From: Pratylenchus scribneri
Lineage: Eukaryota; Nematoda; Chromadorea; Rhabditida; Pratylenchidae
Direction of reading: 5' to 3'
DNA length: 64,000 nucleotides
Assembly (NCBI GenBank): GCA_030063045.1
Contig: JAQSEB010000001.1
Span: forward strand, 3,658,001-3,722,000
Shown here: positions 1-11,976 of the stretch, piece by piece
Position numbering within the stretch: position 1 is the first letter of the stretch
Layout of the letters: every line of letters starts with the position of its first letter
The notes under the pieces: generated by a model
Seen by the model: only the letters and a program-made list of their open reading frames with translations
Told to the model about the DNA's origin: nothing
Databases searched by the model: none
Made by a program: the position numbers and the translations under genes

Positions 1-201
1 ACATAGAAATCCATTCCATAGTCCATAACAATAATAATTGAATAATTTAAAAATTATATTTGCAAAACTGAACCATCATTTATAGGTTTAATTTTTAAAA
101 TATGCCTTTTTCAAAATTTAATTAATCTATCTAAATTGTTTAAAAATTTTCAAAATATTCTTTAAAAATTGATTCAAATAAATAATAAAAATTATTATTA
201 G
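1..201. other. AT-rich sequence, probable intron of the UGT-like gene
   Basis: No coding signal is seen. The stretch ends in an AG acceptor just before the first recognisable UGT exon, so it is most simply read as intron; the rest of the gene lies to the left of the window. Confidence 0.5.
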
Positions 202-973
202 CCGATAGCCGAACGAAAGCATTCATGTCGCATTGTGGCAAAAATAGTCTGTTCGAGTCAATTTATTTTGGTGTGCCCGTTGTTTGCGTGCCCATTTTCA
301 GTGATCAATTTTATAATGCGGAAACGGTGGCCAAACAGCAATTGGCCGTTGTGCTTGATTTTTATTGCATTGAAATGGAAATTGATGTTGGAAAATCAAA
401 AACAACGAAAATGCTCACATTAAAACATATAAAGGCGTCCGGCAATACTCAATTGGAGAAATTTGACGAGTAAAATTTTTAAAATTTAAATATTTTAATA
501 ATATTTTTCATTTTCAGAGATTTTTTCTTGCTGCCGAAAGAGGAACAAAACCGTGAATTTTTGGAAATTAATGAAGAGAAAAATTATACGAAAAATAAAA
601 AAGGGGAAATTCGAATGTCGGCTAAAGATGGAAAATAGTAAAAAATATTTTGAATTCAATGATAAATTATTTAATTTAAGTGATTATTGCTTCACCAAAA
701 AGAATATTGAAAATCATTTAATGGTGGCAATTAACGCCCAAGAAAATAAGAAACATGAAAAGTAGGCCAAATTTTATTAAAAATAATAAATGAAATATTT
801 TTAGTAATTCTCGAATTAGTTGGACCAAATTACAGGAAGCAAAGGATAAATTCCATAAATTGAAGCCTCATCAAGTGGTAATCGAAACTGTGAAGGAAAT
901 TCGGCAACAAATTAAGGAGGAAATTGGTGAAGAAAAGAAGAAAATTGAACATGAAATTCACAGCTTAATCTAA
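202..973 (+). CDS. UDP-glycosyltransferase-like protein, 3' part (partial)
   Basis: This is the 3' end of a gene whose start lies outside the window. Four exons join in one frame: 202-469, 518-637, 681-761 and 805-973 (stop TAA). The first exon carries the UGT signature region: a CHis-type 'SHCGKNS' block, then 'FGVPVVCVPIFSDQFYNA', which matches the UDP-sugar donor-binding motif of family 1 glycosyltransferases (known to move glucose or glucuronic acid onto small lipophilic molecules). After that block the protein departs from the family. The last 120 or so residues are charged and Lys/Glu-rich, ending in a probable helix (HQVVIETVKEIRQQIKEEI), and there is no C-terminal membrane anchor, which microsomal UGTs normally have. 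The protein may be a divergent soluble UGT or a decayed copy. The UGT call is secure for exon 1 only. Confidence 0.7.
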
Positions 974-1672
974 GGAAAAATGGAAAAAAAATGAATTGAT
1001 GGAGTGAAGAAATTCAATTTATTTGACAATTTTAAAATTTTCGGTGGAAAAAAATTCTGTTAATCTATTGGAATATTTATTTTAAATTTCAATTCTACAA
1101 TTTTATTCATGATGGCTAGTTTTTTTTTAAATGATAAATTCATTGCATTTTCATATTGGAAAAAATGTTGAAATTTTTAAAAATTTAATGTTTTATCCCA
1201 ATTTCAAATGGTATTATAATTTATTTTTATAGAGGAAAATTCTAATTTAAATTCTCAGAAATATATTAAGAATATTAAAAAAAGGAAAAAAAAAGTTTAC
1301 CTACACAATTTGAAAAAGAAAATCGGTTTTTGGCCTATATCTCGAAACCAAAAAATATTTTTATTGATTCGCTATGGAATTCTACAACTTTTTAAAAAAG
1401 ATCTTGAAAAATGGAATTTTAGAAACTTTTAAACTCGAAAAAATTAAAGAAATTCTTTTTTTTGTTATATAAATTTTGTATTGTTAATTAATTAGAATAT
1501 TTCCATTATATTTAAGGGATAAATTTAAAAAAGAAATTTTATCTGGAAAAAATAACATTTTACACACAATAAATAAATAAATAAATAAATATGAATGTAT
1601 CATCAAAATGATGAATTGATAAATTTATAAAATCATTTCCAATTTCGTCCTCATCATTCTCAACGATAAAAT
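974..1672. other. Intergenic, AT-rich, no gene seen
   Basis: Long A and T runs and a short AAAT microsatellite near 1567-1591. This is the shared 3' flank of the converging UGT-like and QSOX genes. No convincing ORF or RNA gene. Confidence 0.6.
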
Positions 1673-4600
1673 TTACATTCCACCACCTTGCCAAAGTTCA
1701 TTTTGCCATTGCTCAAAATTATAGGCCAATTCACGCTCCCAACTGTGGAAATATTCCATTGGATTTGCCGGCTCAATTCGCTCATAATAATCCAGAAGAA
1801 AATTCAGAATCTTTAACAATTTTATTCAAATGTAAAGAATTTACTTTCGGGGACATTTAAGAAATTTGAAGATAATTTTTTACACCCGAAACTAGTTTTT
1901 TTTTTTACTTCTAATTAATTAGAAATCAATTTTTGTCTTTAAAAACTTATATATATTTGTAGATATCATCGGAATGCGCATCTAATCTATATAAAATGTA
2001 ATGTTTTGGCTAAAAATTAGTGTTTGAAAAAATGTAAATATGATTTAAATTGTTTAACTAATAAGTCTGTTTCGATTTAAACTAAGAAATTTATATGTCA
2101 AAAATGCATTCCCGATGACATCTACAAATTTATATAAAGTTTGTAGGGTCTAAAACCGATTTCTATTTAGAAGTTAATAACTATTTATAAATAGTCTGTG
2201 GTAAAAAGTGAAGTAAAAAATATAAGGAAAATGTATAATTTTATCATTTTTTAATATTAATCTAAATCGAACATAAATAGTAAATACGTTGAAATTTAGT
2301 AATCCAATTTCAAAAATGGTTTATTAACAAAACCGATTGATTAATTAGACCCCATTTTTAATTAATTTCCCCACCTGTAATCCATTCCAATGCTCACAAT
2401 ATGGACATAAGAATTTTGGGGGAAATTGTTGCTTTTTGAAAAGGAAATCACTTTGCATCATTTTTTCCTGCAAATATTGTTCCTCATTGGCCAACCGTTC
2501 ATTCACGATATTATGTGCCCGCCAAAGGTAGAGAACAGCATATTCATCGGGAATATTGGTTACCGGTTGATTGAACATTTTTTGCATATTTTCCTTGTAT
2601 AATTCAAATGGCATTGCTTCGGTGGTCATTTCCATGAAATGATTACGGCAATCATCGCAACCAAAAAAGGATTCCACCCAACCGTGAATTGCCTTCAGCA
2701 CTTTTAATGGATTCTCTTTCCTGTAATTATATATTAATAATATTTTTATTAATTATTTTATTATTTTATTTAATATTTAATTTTAATTAAATAAGTCATG
2801 ACATGACATTAGAATATGTAAATAGTTTTTTTTGGGCAATGTCATATGAAATGGAATATTAGCTAATTCTGGGAATTGACTCATTCTTGGAAATTAGTTA
2901 GGGTTCGGTCTAGCTAATTCAGGGAAACTCGATTTTTAGGCATCTAAAGTGTTGATTTTTTCCTTAACCCTAACTCTAAAATCCATGTCAGCTCTAATTG
3001 GCCCTAACACTAATCTAGTGAAACAGGCTAAAAAAAATTTCGATTGGCCAAAATATATGTTCAAACTTGTCAAATCGATTGGAAATTTAAATTTCATAGA
3101 CTAAATCGATCATGCCGAGCCAAATGAGCTTATAATCAAATCTCTCTATTGTATAGAATCTGCGATTCCCTAAATTGGCTAACCCAGCACTATTAATTCA
3201 AGAAATTAGCCAATTTCTGGATTATTTGTTACACATAAATTATAATTAAAATAGTTGTTTAATTAGTAGACCGTTTATATGCATTCACTGTGAGTACATG
3301 GAATGTTGTCCACATTCCACAAGTGAATCCGCGCGCATTCAACAATTGAACTGCTTTACAATGACGCCATCCCTCTGTGGCATTTGGAAATGGATATCGA
3401 TAATATTGCTAGTAAATTATTAAATTATATTTAAAATTAGAACTGATTGAACCTCCAATTTGCGTAATTCCATTTCCCAATGTTTTACGCTAATTCGAGC
3501 ATTGTTCGCCAATGAATTTTTCAATTTATGGAATATTAAACGGGCATAATGTGTCCTTACGAGTGCCTAAATTTATTTAAATTTTATTAAAATATTAAAT
3601 TAATTAATTCGAATTTTTTCCAAACATTTTTTGACAATTTGGTATTAATCTCAATTATGATATAAACATATAAAATTTGCCCAAAAGTATTTGTTTTATG
3701 TCCAATTATATAAATAATATAAATAAAAATTTAAATTAAATTTAATTGAATATTTTCCTTTAGGCCACCCACCTTCCATTGTGAGCCAATTCGTGAATAT
3801 TCTGGCAAATACTAAAAATCATTTTAATTAATTTTAAATACAATTTTTCACATTTTCGAGAATATTTAAAAAGGCAAGTAAATTTTGTCGTTCTTTTCCT
3901 TCAATAATTTCCACTTTTGTCACAACTTCATCAAAAATTGCCTCACGTAATGCCTTCAATATGTCCATTTCGGAGGCAAAATACAATGAATTACAGCTGA
4001 ATTCAATAAATAAATGAATATTTATTAATTAATTATAAATTATTTTTAAAATCCTTTTTATTTTATTTAAATTGTAATTTAATTATTAAGATAAAATTAT
4101 ATAAATTAATTATATTTTACCGAGTGTGCAATTTATCGCATTCAATTGGATGATTATAATCAAAAATGCGTGTATCATCCTTCATTAAACCAATCTTCGC
4201 TATAATGTCCTTTGTTGCTTGTAAATCCGCATTTTCATCAAATTGTCCATAACTTTAAAAAGAAAAATATTTACAAAAAGAAAATATTTAATAATTTTAA
4301 TTTTTTAAATAATTTTGAATATTTTATTTACCTTTTCTCTAGTAGAGGCAAATTTTCTCCTGTTTTATAGAGTAAAATATGTGGAAAGTTTGCGAATTGT
4401 CTGGCCATCGGATTTGCACTTTTTATTGGCAAAATGAGAATAAATCTTTTCCAATGATTCAGCGAAAGAATTAGCTGAAAAAATTTATAAAAAAAATTAA
4501 TTTTCAAATCAGTATAATTTTGTAGAAATTAATATTATTTAAATTTAATAAATTTAAATTTCCTAAATAATATTTTTTAAATATTTTTTAAATAACTTTG

Positions 4601-6745
4601 CTAGTGAATTCAGCCATATTATTTTGCTCATGCTCAAAGACAATGAGAACGAAAATTTGCATAAAATGATTGACTCGCCGCCAAATTTGTGGCAACATTT
4701 TTTGCATTGGAATTATGGGAGATTGCGGCTTTTGTTGAATTTGTGAATGAAATTGGATTGGTTGATTGTAGGCAAATAAATCCACTGAATTTGTTATAGA
4801 AATTTGTGAATTATAATTGTTTGCCATAGAAAATGGTAATTGAAAATTGTCGATGAAAAAATTATTTGCCAAATGTTTAGTGAATGCATTGAAATAATTG
4901 GCCTGAAAAAATATTTTTAAAATAATTTTTTAGAAATTTTTTTTTAAATTAATATAAAATTAATTAAGAAAAATAATTGGAAAATTAAATTTTTATATAA
5001 ATAAATTTTATTATTATCCATTTAAAAACCTGAAAAAGTTTGTAAATTAATTGACGCCGTAAATCTGCTGTATTTTCTGTTACAGTATTTTTCTTGATTC
5101 CAATACGGTCTGTTTGAACTGTCGAATTACCCCATGAATTCGGATTGCCCGGATTTGGAATCATTTTTTGGTAAATGAACTGGGAAAAAATAAATAATTA
5201 TTATAAAAATTAAGTGCACATTTATTATTGGTAAATTTGCTAGAGAATAATTTCCGAACACAGTTCGACATGGATTCTGATAATTTTCGGGCAATGAGCA
5301 ATCAACAATACCAATTCGAACATATTGTTTCCAACGGGCACAATTTTGGGCAAATTTTTGCCAATCCACCAATTGGTGTGAGGAACTTCAAAAATTGATT
5401 AAACAATTTATTTTTAAATATTAAAATATGTTTTTACCCATAAATGAATGCAATTAAGAATGCTTTTGTGTGAATGCCACTGTCAATTGTTGGCAAATAG
5501 CTGTGGGCGTCCAATTTCAACAAATCCTCCTCACTTTCATTCAAATCAATTTTGCCTTCCAATAAATTTTGGAAAGCCATTTGCATTCCTTCCATTGGCA
5601 AATCGCCAAAACCATTGACCAATTTTCCATCTGCGTAATGTTTCGCAGTTTTCATGTAAAACTTATAGAAGAAAATATTAAAATTATTTTTTTTATGAAT
5701 TTTTTATTACCAAAACAGTTGGATATCCTTTGACTTTTCGGCAATAGATTGAATTGAATGGCTTTTTGCAATTGTAAACACCAATTGTAATTTTGTTACG
5801 GTGAACAGCAGCCGATTTGGCAAATTCAATCAAAGTTGGGGCAACCGCTTGACAATGAGGACAACTTATAATAAATTAATAAATTAACAATAATTTAATT
5901 TTATAAAAAAGATATAATCTTAGTACACAGTACACTGCAATCCCTGTTACCGTCCTCGGGGCATACTGTTGTGTGACCCTCCATCTCCGGCCCCGCCCCC
6001 ATAGAGAGCATTTTCCCTTTCCCTGTCCTCCTCCGCGCCAACTCCCAAATCCCTATCACCTCTCTCGTATCCGTAACTCATCCCCGGAAAATCGGGGCCA
6101 AAAATGCACACCTTATTCTCGGTATTTTGGGTCTCCCGCGAGAAGCGAGAACTACCCTGCCCCCATGGACTCTTCTTGTACTGATTTTATTACACCCTAA
6201 TTAGAACAAATATTAAATTTATAATTATTAAAATTTCTGAATACAAAAATTTAATTAAATTTTTCTTCTATGCGTTAAAATTGATATTTTAAAATATTTT
6301 ACAAATTATCTCACGTATGGCTGTAAAAAATGACAAGAAAATCAGTCTTTTTATTAGAGGTCAAAACGGTTTCTTTGAAATTTGACGAATCCAAATGAAT
6401 TAAATAATTTTGACCATCCTTTGATTTCCACATTGAATATGCCTTAAAAATATTCATAAAAGAAAAAATAAAAAATATTAATAAAATTCAAAAATATTTT
6501 TTTTATTTTTTTTAAATTAAATTTACGGCTTCGTCAATTTGATTTGGACCCTGCAAAGGTTTATGCGAAGAGAATGATGCCGACGGAATTTTTTGATGTT
6601 GAGGAGATTGGATTTCAGGCGATTGTTGAGGAATTTTGTATGCAGACTGTGGCTGGTCATAATTACCAATCATTTTTTGAAAGCAATTGAGTGGACAAAG
6701 AAGGAAATAAAATAATAAAATCAAAGACAAATTTGAATTCGTCAT
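1673..6745 (-). CDS. Quiescin sulfhydryl oxidase (QSOX), complete 15-exon gene
   Basis: Flavin-dependent enzyme that makes disulfide bonds in secreted proteins and reduces O2 to H2O2; family members act in the ER/Golgi or outside the cell. Fifteen exons (6527-6745, 6315-6442, 5711-5864, 5438-5661, 5220-5385, 5030-5179, 4597-4902, 4332-4474, 4121-4252, 3852-3996, 3773-3811, 3453-3566, 3272-3408, 2375-2720, 1673-1810) join without a frame break into 846 residues. The N-terminus is a signal peptide (MTNSNLSLILLFYFLLCPLN). Next comes a thioredoxin domain with redox motif FYSHTCPHC (CPHC where CGHC is usual), a second thioredoxin-like domain without CxxC, a helical linker, and the Erv/ALR domain: RGFTCGMWTTFHVLTV, then FFGCDDC with HNIVNERL, then CPYC. 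All three expected Cys pairs are present. The intron at 5865-6314 holds a GC-rich island and the last intron holds a foldback repeat. Confidence 0.95.
1905..2190. repeat. Imperfect inverted repeat (MITE-like) in the last QSOX intron
   Basis: The left arm (about 1905-1985) and right arm (about 2090-2185) are imperfect reverse complements. Matching blocks include TTTGTAGATATCATCGG on the left against the complement of CCCGATGACATCTACAAA on the right, and ACTTCTAA..AGAAATC against its complement. No coding capacity. A small non-autonomous foldback transposon is the simplest reading. Confidence 0.55.
5930..6200. other. GC-rich island of unknown origin in a QSOX intron
   Basis: About 270 bases with a base composition completely unlike the surroundings, including CCGGCCCCGCCCCC and several C-rich and G-rich blocks, inside a normally spliced intron between the two halves of the QSOX thioredoxin domain. 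I compared it by eye with spliced-leader, U1, U2, U5, 5S and RNase P RNAs and found no convincing match. It could be an inserted element fragment or an unrecognised RNA gene. The open frame across it on the plus strand looks accidental (Pro/Arg-rich, no domain). Confidence 0.6.
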
Positions 6746-8055
6746 TTCTAATAAAAAATTTAAATTTTAATGGGAACTTTGAAACTTTTTTGGACCATCA
6801 TTAAAATAAATTAAAATGTTAATAAATTGTACGTCAAATTGTTTATTCAACTGTTTTTCACAAATTGAAGCTATCAAAAACTGCAAAAAAGATTTGTAGG
6901 CTAATTTTATGGTTCATTTTAAAAATTCTCCTACAATTAGAGGTTAGAGCTATTATTAAACATTTTCCCATTGTTTTAAATGATATTATCAAAAATATTA
7001 TTTAATTGAGGAAATGTTTTTTGAGGTAGAAGGAAGCTACCTATTGGTAAATTGATTGATTAGTGGTATTGACGGCACTTTCTTTTACCAATCTGGCCCG
7101 AAAAAATGATCGGATGGGCAAGAGATCAGAGGATGCGCATGCCTTTGGAAGCTTGGATTCGAATTGAATATAAGAAAAAGAGAAAATAAAAGATGGAAAT
7201 TAAATAAACAGAGAAATTAGAGTAAATAGAAGTAAATCGGGCGCGCGAGCCACAATGACGGCATTTATTATTGGCCAGAAAAACAGGACAAAACACAAAA
7301 GTATCTGATGTCATTTTGAAAACATCATTGATAAAATTGGTATTATTTCACGAATTTATTCTTCATAACATAAATATGTTAGAAGGATGTATTTGGATAA
7401 TTGATGTTGATGGAAAATTGAAGATACAGGAAAATGAGACAATTTAATTAAAATTAGAAAAATTATACAATTTTGTCAATAAATGCCAATCATCAAGCAT
7501 AATTATATTCTTCTACTAAATGGACAAAAATGAAAGTATCTAATCATTCCATTTTTCATAAAGTTGAATTTGATCTCTCTCTCTATATTTTTGCTTGACG
7601 CAAAAGTCAAATTCGAAAAAATTAAAAAAACGCGGAATTATTCTTAAAACAAACGGAATTATTCTTAACCAGGCGGAATTATTCTTAACCAGGCAGAATT
7701 ATTCTAACTAAACAGACTAATTTATTCTTAACTTCAATTTGTCACAAATTTTATTTGAATTTAATCTCCATCAATAAAAAATAAAAATATTTACTACAGT
7801 AGAGAGTCAAATTTTAAAATTATTTTTTCCTTTACTGGCAATATCGGCCTATTGTTTTGTTATTTTGTTTATCGAGAGTGCATTTTTTGTGTAATCCATC
7901 AAATTTATCATTTGATTTGAATTTCTTCATTGAATCATCTAAATTTATTTGATCAAAATTCCTATCAATTTAATAAGTGTAAAAAAATAAGGCACATTTT
8001 ATTAAAAAGAAATTGTCCTTTATATTTTTCAAATTATTTTCTTCCATTTTTAATA
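6746..8055. other. Intergenic region between QSOX and the DUF1611 gene
   Basis: Divergent promoters are expected here. Apart from the short repeat at 7629-7712 and a CT run near 7572, nothing was recognised. Short ORFs look accidental. Confidence 0.5.
7629..7712. repeat. Short tandem repeat, 20-bp unit with GGCGGAATTATT core
   Basis: Three to four degenerate copies of GGCGGAATTATTCTTAACCA. The same core builds the large arrays at 29.2-30.6 kb (28-bp unit) and 45.0-45.4 kb (24-bp unit, opposite strand). Confidence 0.75.
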
Positions 8056-9688
8056 ATGAATGAAACAAAGGAACTTCTTGAATTAATTGAGGCAGCCAAA
8101 TTCAACATTCGATCGCCTTATTTGATATTTTTGGGTGAACAAGAAATTCGCCAACGTGCCAAAACAGCAACCGGCCTTTTTTATTGGCGTCCAGGTTTTC
8201 ATAAATTTAATTTAAATCAGATGAATAATAAAAAAAATAATTAAAGAAATAAATCACAATCGAAACAATAAAAAATCTAGTGTTAAATTTAATATAAATT
8301 AATTGAAACTTTTTGCCAGAATTATGTATTGGCCAAATCCGTTTGGATGGATCGAATTCATGGGATGGCCTTTTGTCTCTGCCCGAGTTGAGTTTGGAAG
8401 AAGCAATGCAAAAAGGGGCAAAATCACTGATTTTGGGCTCAATGAATTTTGCCGATAGCATTCCATCAAATTGGGTGCCAATATTTGTCAAAGGTAATTT
8501 GCAAAAAAATTTTAATTAAATTTTGAATATTTTAGCAGCTTCATTAGGATTGGATATTGTTTCGGGTGCCTATGAAAGATTAACGGAAATTCCAGCATTG
8601 CTTGAGGCGGCAAAGCAATCCGGGGCTCGTCTAATTGATTTGCGTTATCCCAACTTGAAATTCCCGGAAACAGCAATGAAATATTATGAATTGAACAAAA
8701 CAATGTTTGGAAAGTAAGATCAATAATTACAGCAATTTAATAAAAATAAAAATTTAAAAATGATAGAAAGCAATTATAAAAAATTAAAATAGCAAATTGT
8801 TTAAAAAGGGAAAAATTTTTAAAAATTTTGACCATATTTTTTGGCAATATTTTCCATATTTTTTTTCAGACGCCGTTCCGGCAAACGATGTTTGGCAATT
8901 GGGACGGACATTTGTGTTGGGAAAATGACCACAATGTTGGCCATGGAAAGGGAAATGTTGAAACGAGGATTGAAGGCCACATTTAGAGCAACGGGCCAAA
9001 TTGGCGTACTCATTTCAGGCGGAGGTAAAAATATATGGAAATGGAAGTTATGCAAAAGAAAAAAATGCTAAATTTGCCTTTTAACTGTTTTCATCATAAA
9101 TTATCTTGTTTCTAAATTTACATTTTCTAAATTACATCCAAATTTTACAAAGGAATTGCACACGATGCAATTGCCGGCGATTATATGGTTGGCACAGTGG
9201 AATGTTTGACTCCGGCAAACGATCCGGACCATTGGGATTTGGTTAAATAAAAATTTAATATTTATTTTAATTTTAATTAAACACAGGTGGAAGGTCAAGC
9301 CAGCATTTTTCACCCATATTTCTCTCCCTCCACAATCGCCCTAATGTATGGGGCCCAGCCGGATGCTTTAATCATTTGCCACGATGTTGTACGTCAAAAT
9401 TCCCTGCTTGGTCTTCCAATTCAACCTTTGGATAAATTGTGGCAAATTTCCCTTGAACTTTGCCGAATCATCAATCCGGAGGCAATATCAACTTATGCCC
9501 ATTTCCTCTGTTTTTAATTTATTTATTAGGTTCGTGTCATTGGCATTTCATTGAATACTTTTTCTTTGGCGGATCAAGAAGCAAAGGAACATTTGGCAAA
9601 AATTGAAAATGAAATGTGCATTCCCACCGTTGATCCAATTCGAAATGATGGCATTGGCCGATTGATCGATGAGTTGACAAAAATTTGA
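8056..9688 (+). CDS. DUF1611 / DgcN-like P-loop protein, bacterial-type gene with introns
   Basis: Seven exons (8056-8194, 8320-8493, 8536-8713, 8870-9024, 9153-9241, 9287-9481, 9530-9688) join into 362 residues, the usual length of the DUF1611 family. The bacterial member DgcN is described as an N-acetyltransferase of D-glutamate breakdown; the role here is unknown. Conserved blocks in order are: YLIFLGEQ near the N-terminus; RAKTATGLFYWRPE; CIGQIRL; a Walker-A-like GTDICVGKMTT near residue 175; FRATGQIGVLISGGGIA; PDHWDLVEGQASIFHP; QPDALIICH; and VIGISLNT. The first ATG that fits the family start was chosen; the frame is open upstream, so a longer N-terminus is possible. The sixth intron (9482-9529) must use a GC donor to keep the family sequence NPE-VRVIG. 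This family is essentially bacterial, so a spliced copy between normal nematode genes points to an old horizontal transfer. Confidence 0.9.
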
Positions 9689-10464
9689 GATTTGTTCCTT
9701 AAAATGAAATAAAAATATATTAAAATTGTTTAATTCCATCCAATTTCCTCCATCATTCTTAAAATTTCAAAATTTTGTCCGGTTAAGAAATTTGTTTTCA
9801 TTTCCTTCAAAGCATTTTTTGGTCCGTTAATCCATCCAAACCGTTAGTCATCATTTCTTTAAATGTCATTTCATTCGTTGTAAATATAAACATCCCTCTT
9901 TAGGGCCATTCAAATTGACTTTGAGCCAGATGTTCCCCCTAGATTTCCATTTTCCTGCTGCTGCGCTCATAAACACGTTTACTGCTAATTTTCAAATGAA
10001 TCATTTTCCTACAAAGTTTTTTAAATATAAACAGTCTCTTTTGGGGCCAATCAATTCATTTTGGGCTTATTCTTCACAGATTTTCATTTTCCTGTACTGC
10101 TAGGTCAATCCACATCATTTTTATATTTTATTTTTAATGCAATTTCAAAATGAATCATCTGGGCCTACAAACTAAAAATCTATTTAAGAAATGAAATAAG
10201 TTTATTATTTTGTTCAATGTTCATTCTTAGAGTTAGAAATTTTTCATTCCATGCGCCTTCATTTTCGTTATGCTTAATTTTTTACTAATTATCCAAATAG
10301 AATTTATAAATTCAAAAATGTCTATTGAGAGCCGAGAAAATGCGAATGATGCCAATAATTTTCATAAAATTTTTTATAATTAAAATTATTTAATAAAAAA
10401 TCTACTTTTTAAGTTCAATTACTAATTCATTCATCTAATTAATTATTCTGCTGCATTGATCAAC
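9689..10464. other. Intergenic, with a degenerate direct repeat
   Basis: Two diverged copies of a stretch of roughly 130-150 bases lie at about 9879-10017 and 10023-10171. Both start TAAATATAAACA, share GGGGCCA/AGGGCCA, then GATTTTCATTTTCCTG or similar, and end CAAATGAATCAT...CCTACAAA. No coding signal. The copies are diverged, so this is an old duplication or two copies of one short element. Confidence 0.5.
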
Positions 10465-10857
10465 ATGGAATATCCTTTGCACGACGCCGCCAAAGATGGG
10501 AATCTTGAGCGTGCCAAGGAATGGTGTGACAATTTGTATGTCAATGAATGGGTAGGCTATTCTATTTATTAAGTCAAAAAATTTAAAATTTATTTGAAAT
10601 TAATTAAAAATTATTTTTCTGAATTTTATTTATGTTCTTATTCCCATCAGAATGCATCGGGTCAGACTCCATTGAATTTGGCCATTGACCATGGCCATTA
10701 TGAAATGGCCGAATTCCTGATCAAGCATGGGGCGGATGTGAATCTGCGTGATCGTGCCGGATGGAGTCCATATGAGTGTGCACTCTACCATGAAGATGAC
10801 TACAAGGACATTGGTGACATTGTTGAATTGTTGATCCGAAATGGCGCACAAGGATGA
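10465..10857 (+). CDS. Small ankyrin-repeat protein
   Basis: Two exons (10465-10551 and 10651-10857) give 97 residues. The protein is little more than ankyrin repeats: a first helix pair (PLHDAAKDGNLERAKEW), one near-perfect repeat (SGQTPLNLAIDHGHYEMAEF followed by LIKHGADVNLRD) and a third with GWSPYECALY ending in VELLIRNGAQG. Ankyrin repeats bind other proteins; no partner can be guessed. The length resembles myotrophin-type single-domain ankyrin proteins, but orthology is not shown. No signal peptide, so cytoplasmic or nuclear. Confidence 0.85.
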
Positions 10858-11976
10858 AACTCTCAAATTGAGTACGGGACATCAATTCAATTCTAATTCA
10901 CATTGAATAATCACAAATCCATTATATGATTGAATTTTGCTATTTTACTATGAATGATAAAATTTGTTTATTTTTAATTATTTTTATTGAAAAAATCTAT
11001 TAAGCAAGTCTAGCTTACATATTTAGTAAGCTTTAAATAATCACCAATCCATTAATTACATTAGGCAATTGTTATTCTTAAAAATTGTAATTATAAAATT
11101 AATTTAAATAAATTTGGAAACTGGCGACAGCTCCTTCTTATTTCGGCTGATATAATAAATTTCCCAGAATTTATTGTAGAAAATAATTCTTAAATAATTT
11201 TTTAATTCAATTACTCGCTAATTTTGCATTAAAATTATAATTGAAAAATTGAAGTTTAAGTGCAAAAGAAAAAAATTAAATATAAATATGGAATTTAAAA
11301 TTTTTTGAAAAAAAGTAATTAATATCAATAAAATAAAAAATATTAAAGAATTTTTTAAAACTTTCATTGATTATAATTTACAAATTTATTTCGCAAAAAA
11401 TTTTGAAATTTAGTTTATTTTTTTCCTTAAAATTTGAATTGTAAGTTCAACTTTTTTGTTGAAAATTTATATTTCACAAAACCCAAAAGCTTAACTTTTA
11501 CATTTTCTGTGAATAATTTATTTTTTTGATGAAAGTTCATTATAAATAATCAAAACATTTCCCACGACATTTTATTGAGTACAAATAATGACTTTATTTT
11601 TATTGGAATTAATACAATATGAAATCATGAAAATTATTGCATTTTGTTTCCAATTGCGAATAATGCTTAAAAACTATAAAAATAGTTTTCTTGAAAAATT
11701 TTTATTCCAAATGGATTTTAAAATTATGAATGAACTTGTAATGTAATTGTAATGTAATATATCCAGAGCTATGATTTTAAAATTATTTTCTAAATTATGT
11801 GATAGTTTTATTAAATATTATTTTTTCCGATAGCCCAAGATATATCATAAAATTCAAATAATTATGCTTTATATGGTCAATAAAATAATAATTATTAAAT
11901 TCATATTCATCAATTAATTTATATAAAATCAATCTTTCTTTCATCTTCTTTCGTTTTCTTTCCGTCTTTCTCTCCA
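10858..11976. other. Intergenic, AT-rich, no gene seen
   Basis: Dominated by AAATTT-type sequence. Short ORFs have no domain and low-complexity composition. Contains the 3' flanks of the converging ankyrin and small membrane protein genes. Confidence 0.6.

Noticed and set aside
5973..6200. Plus-strand ORF of 75 codons in the GC-rich island
   Set aside because: Pro/Arg-rich with no domain, lies in a QSOX intron, and long frames are expected by chance in GC-rich DNA.
5930..6200. Known RNA gene (U1, U2, U5, 5S, SL, RNase P)
   Set aside because: No conserved start, Sm site or diagnostic box was found when read on both strands.
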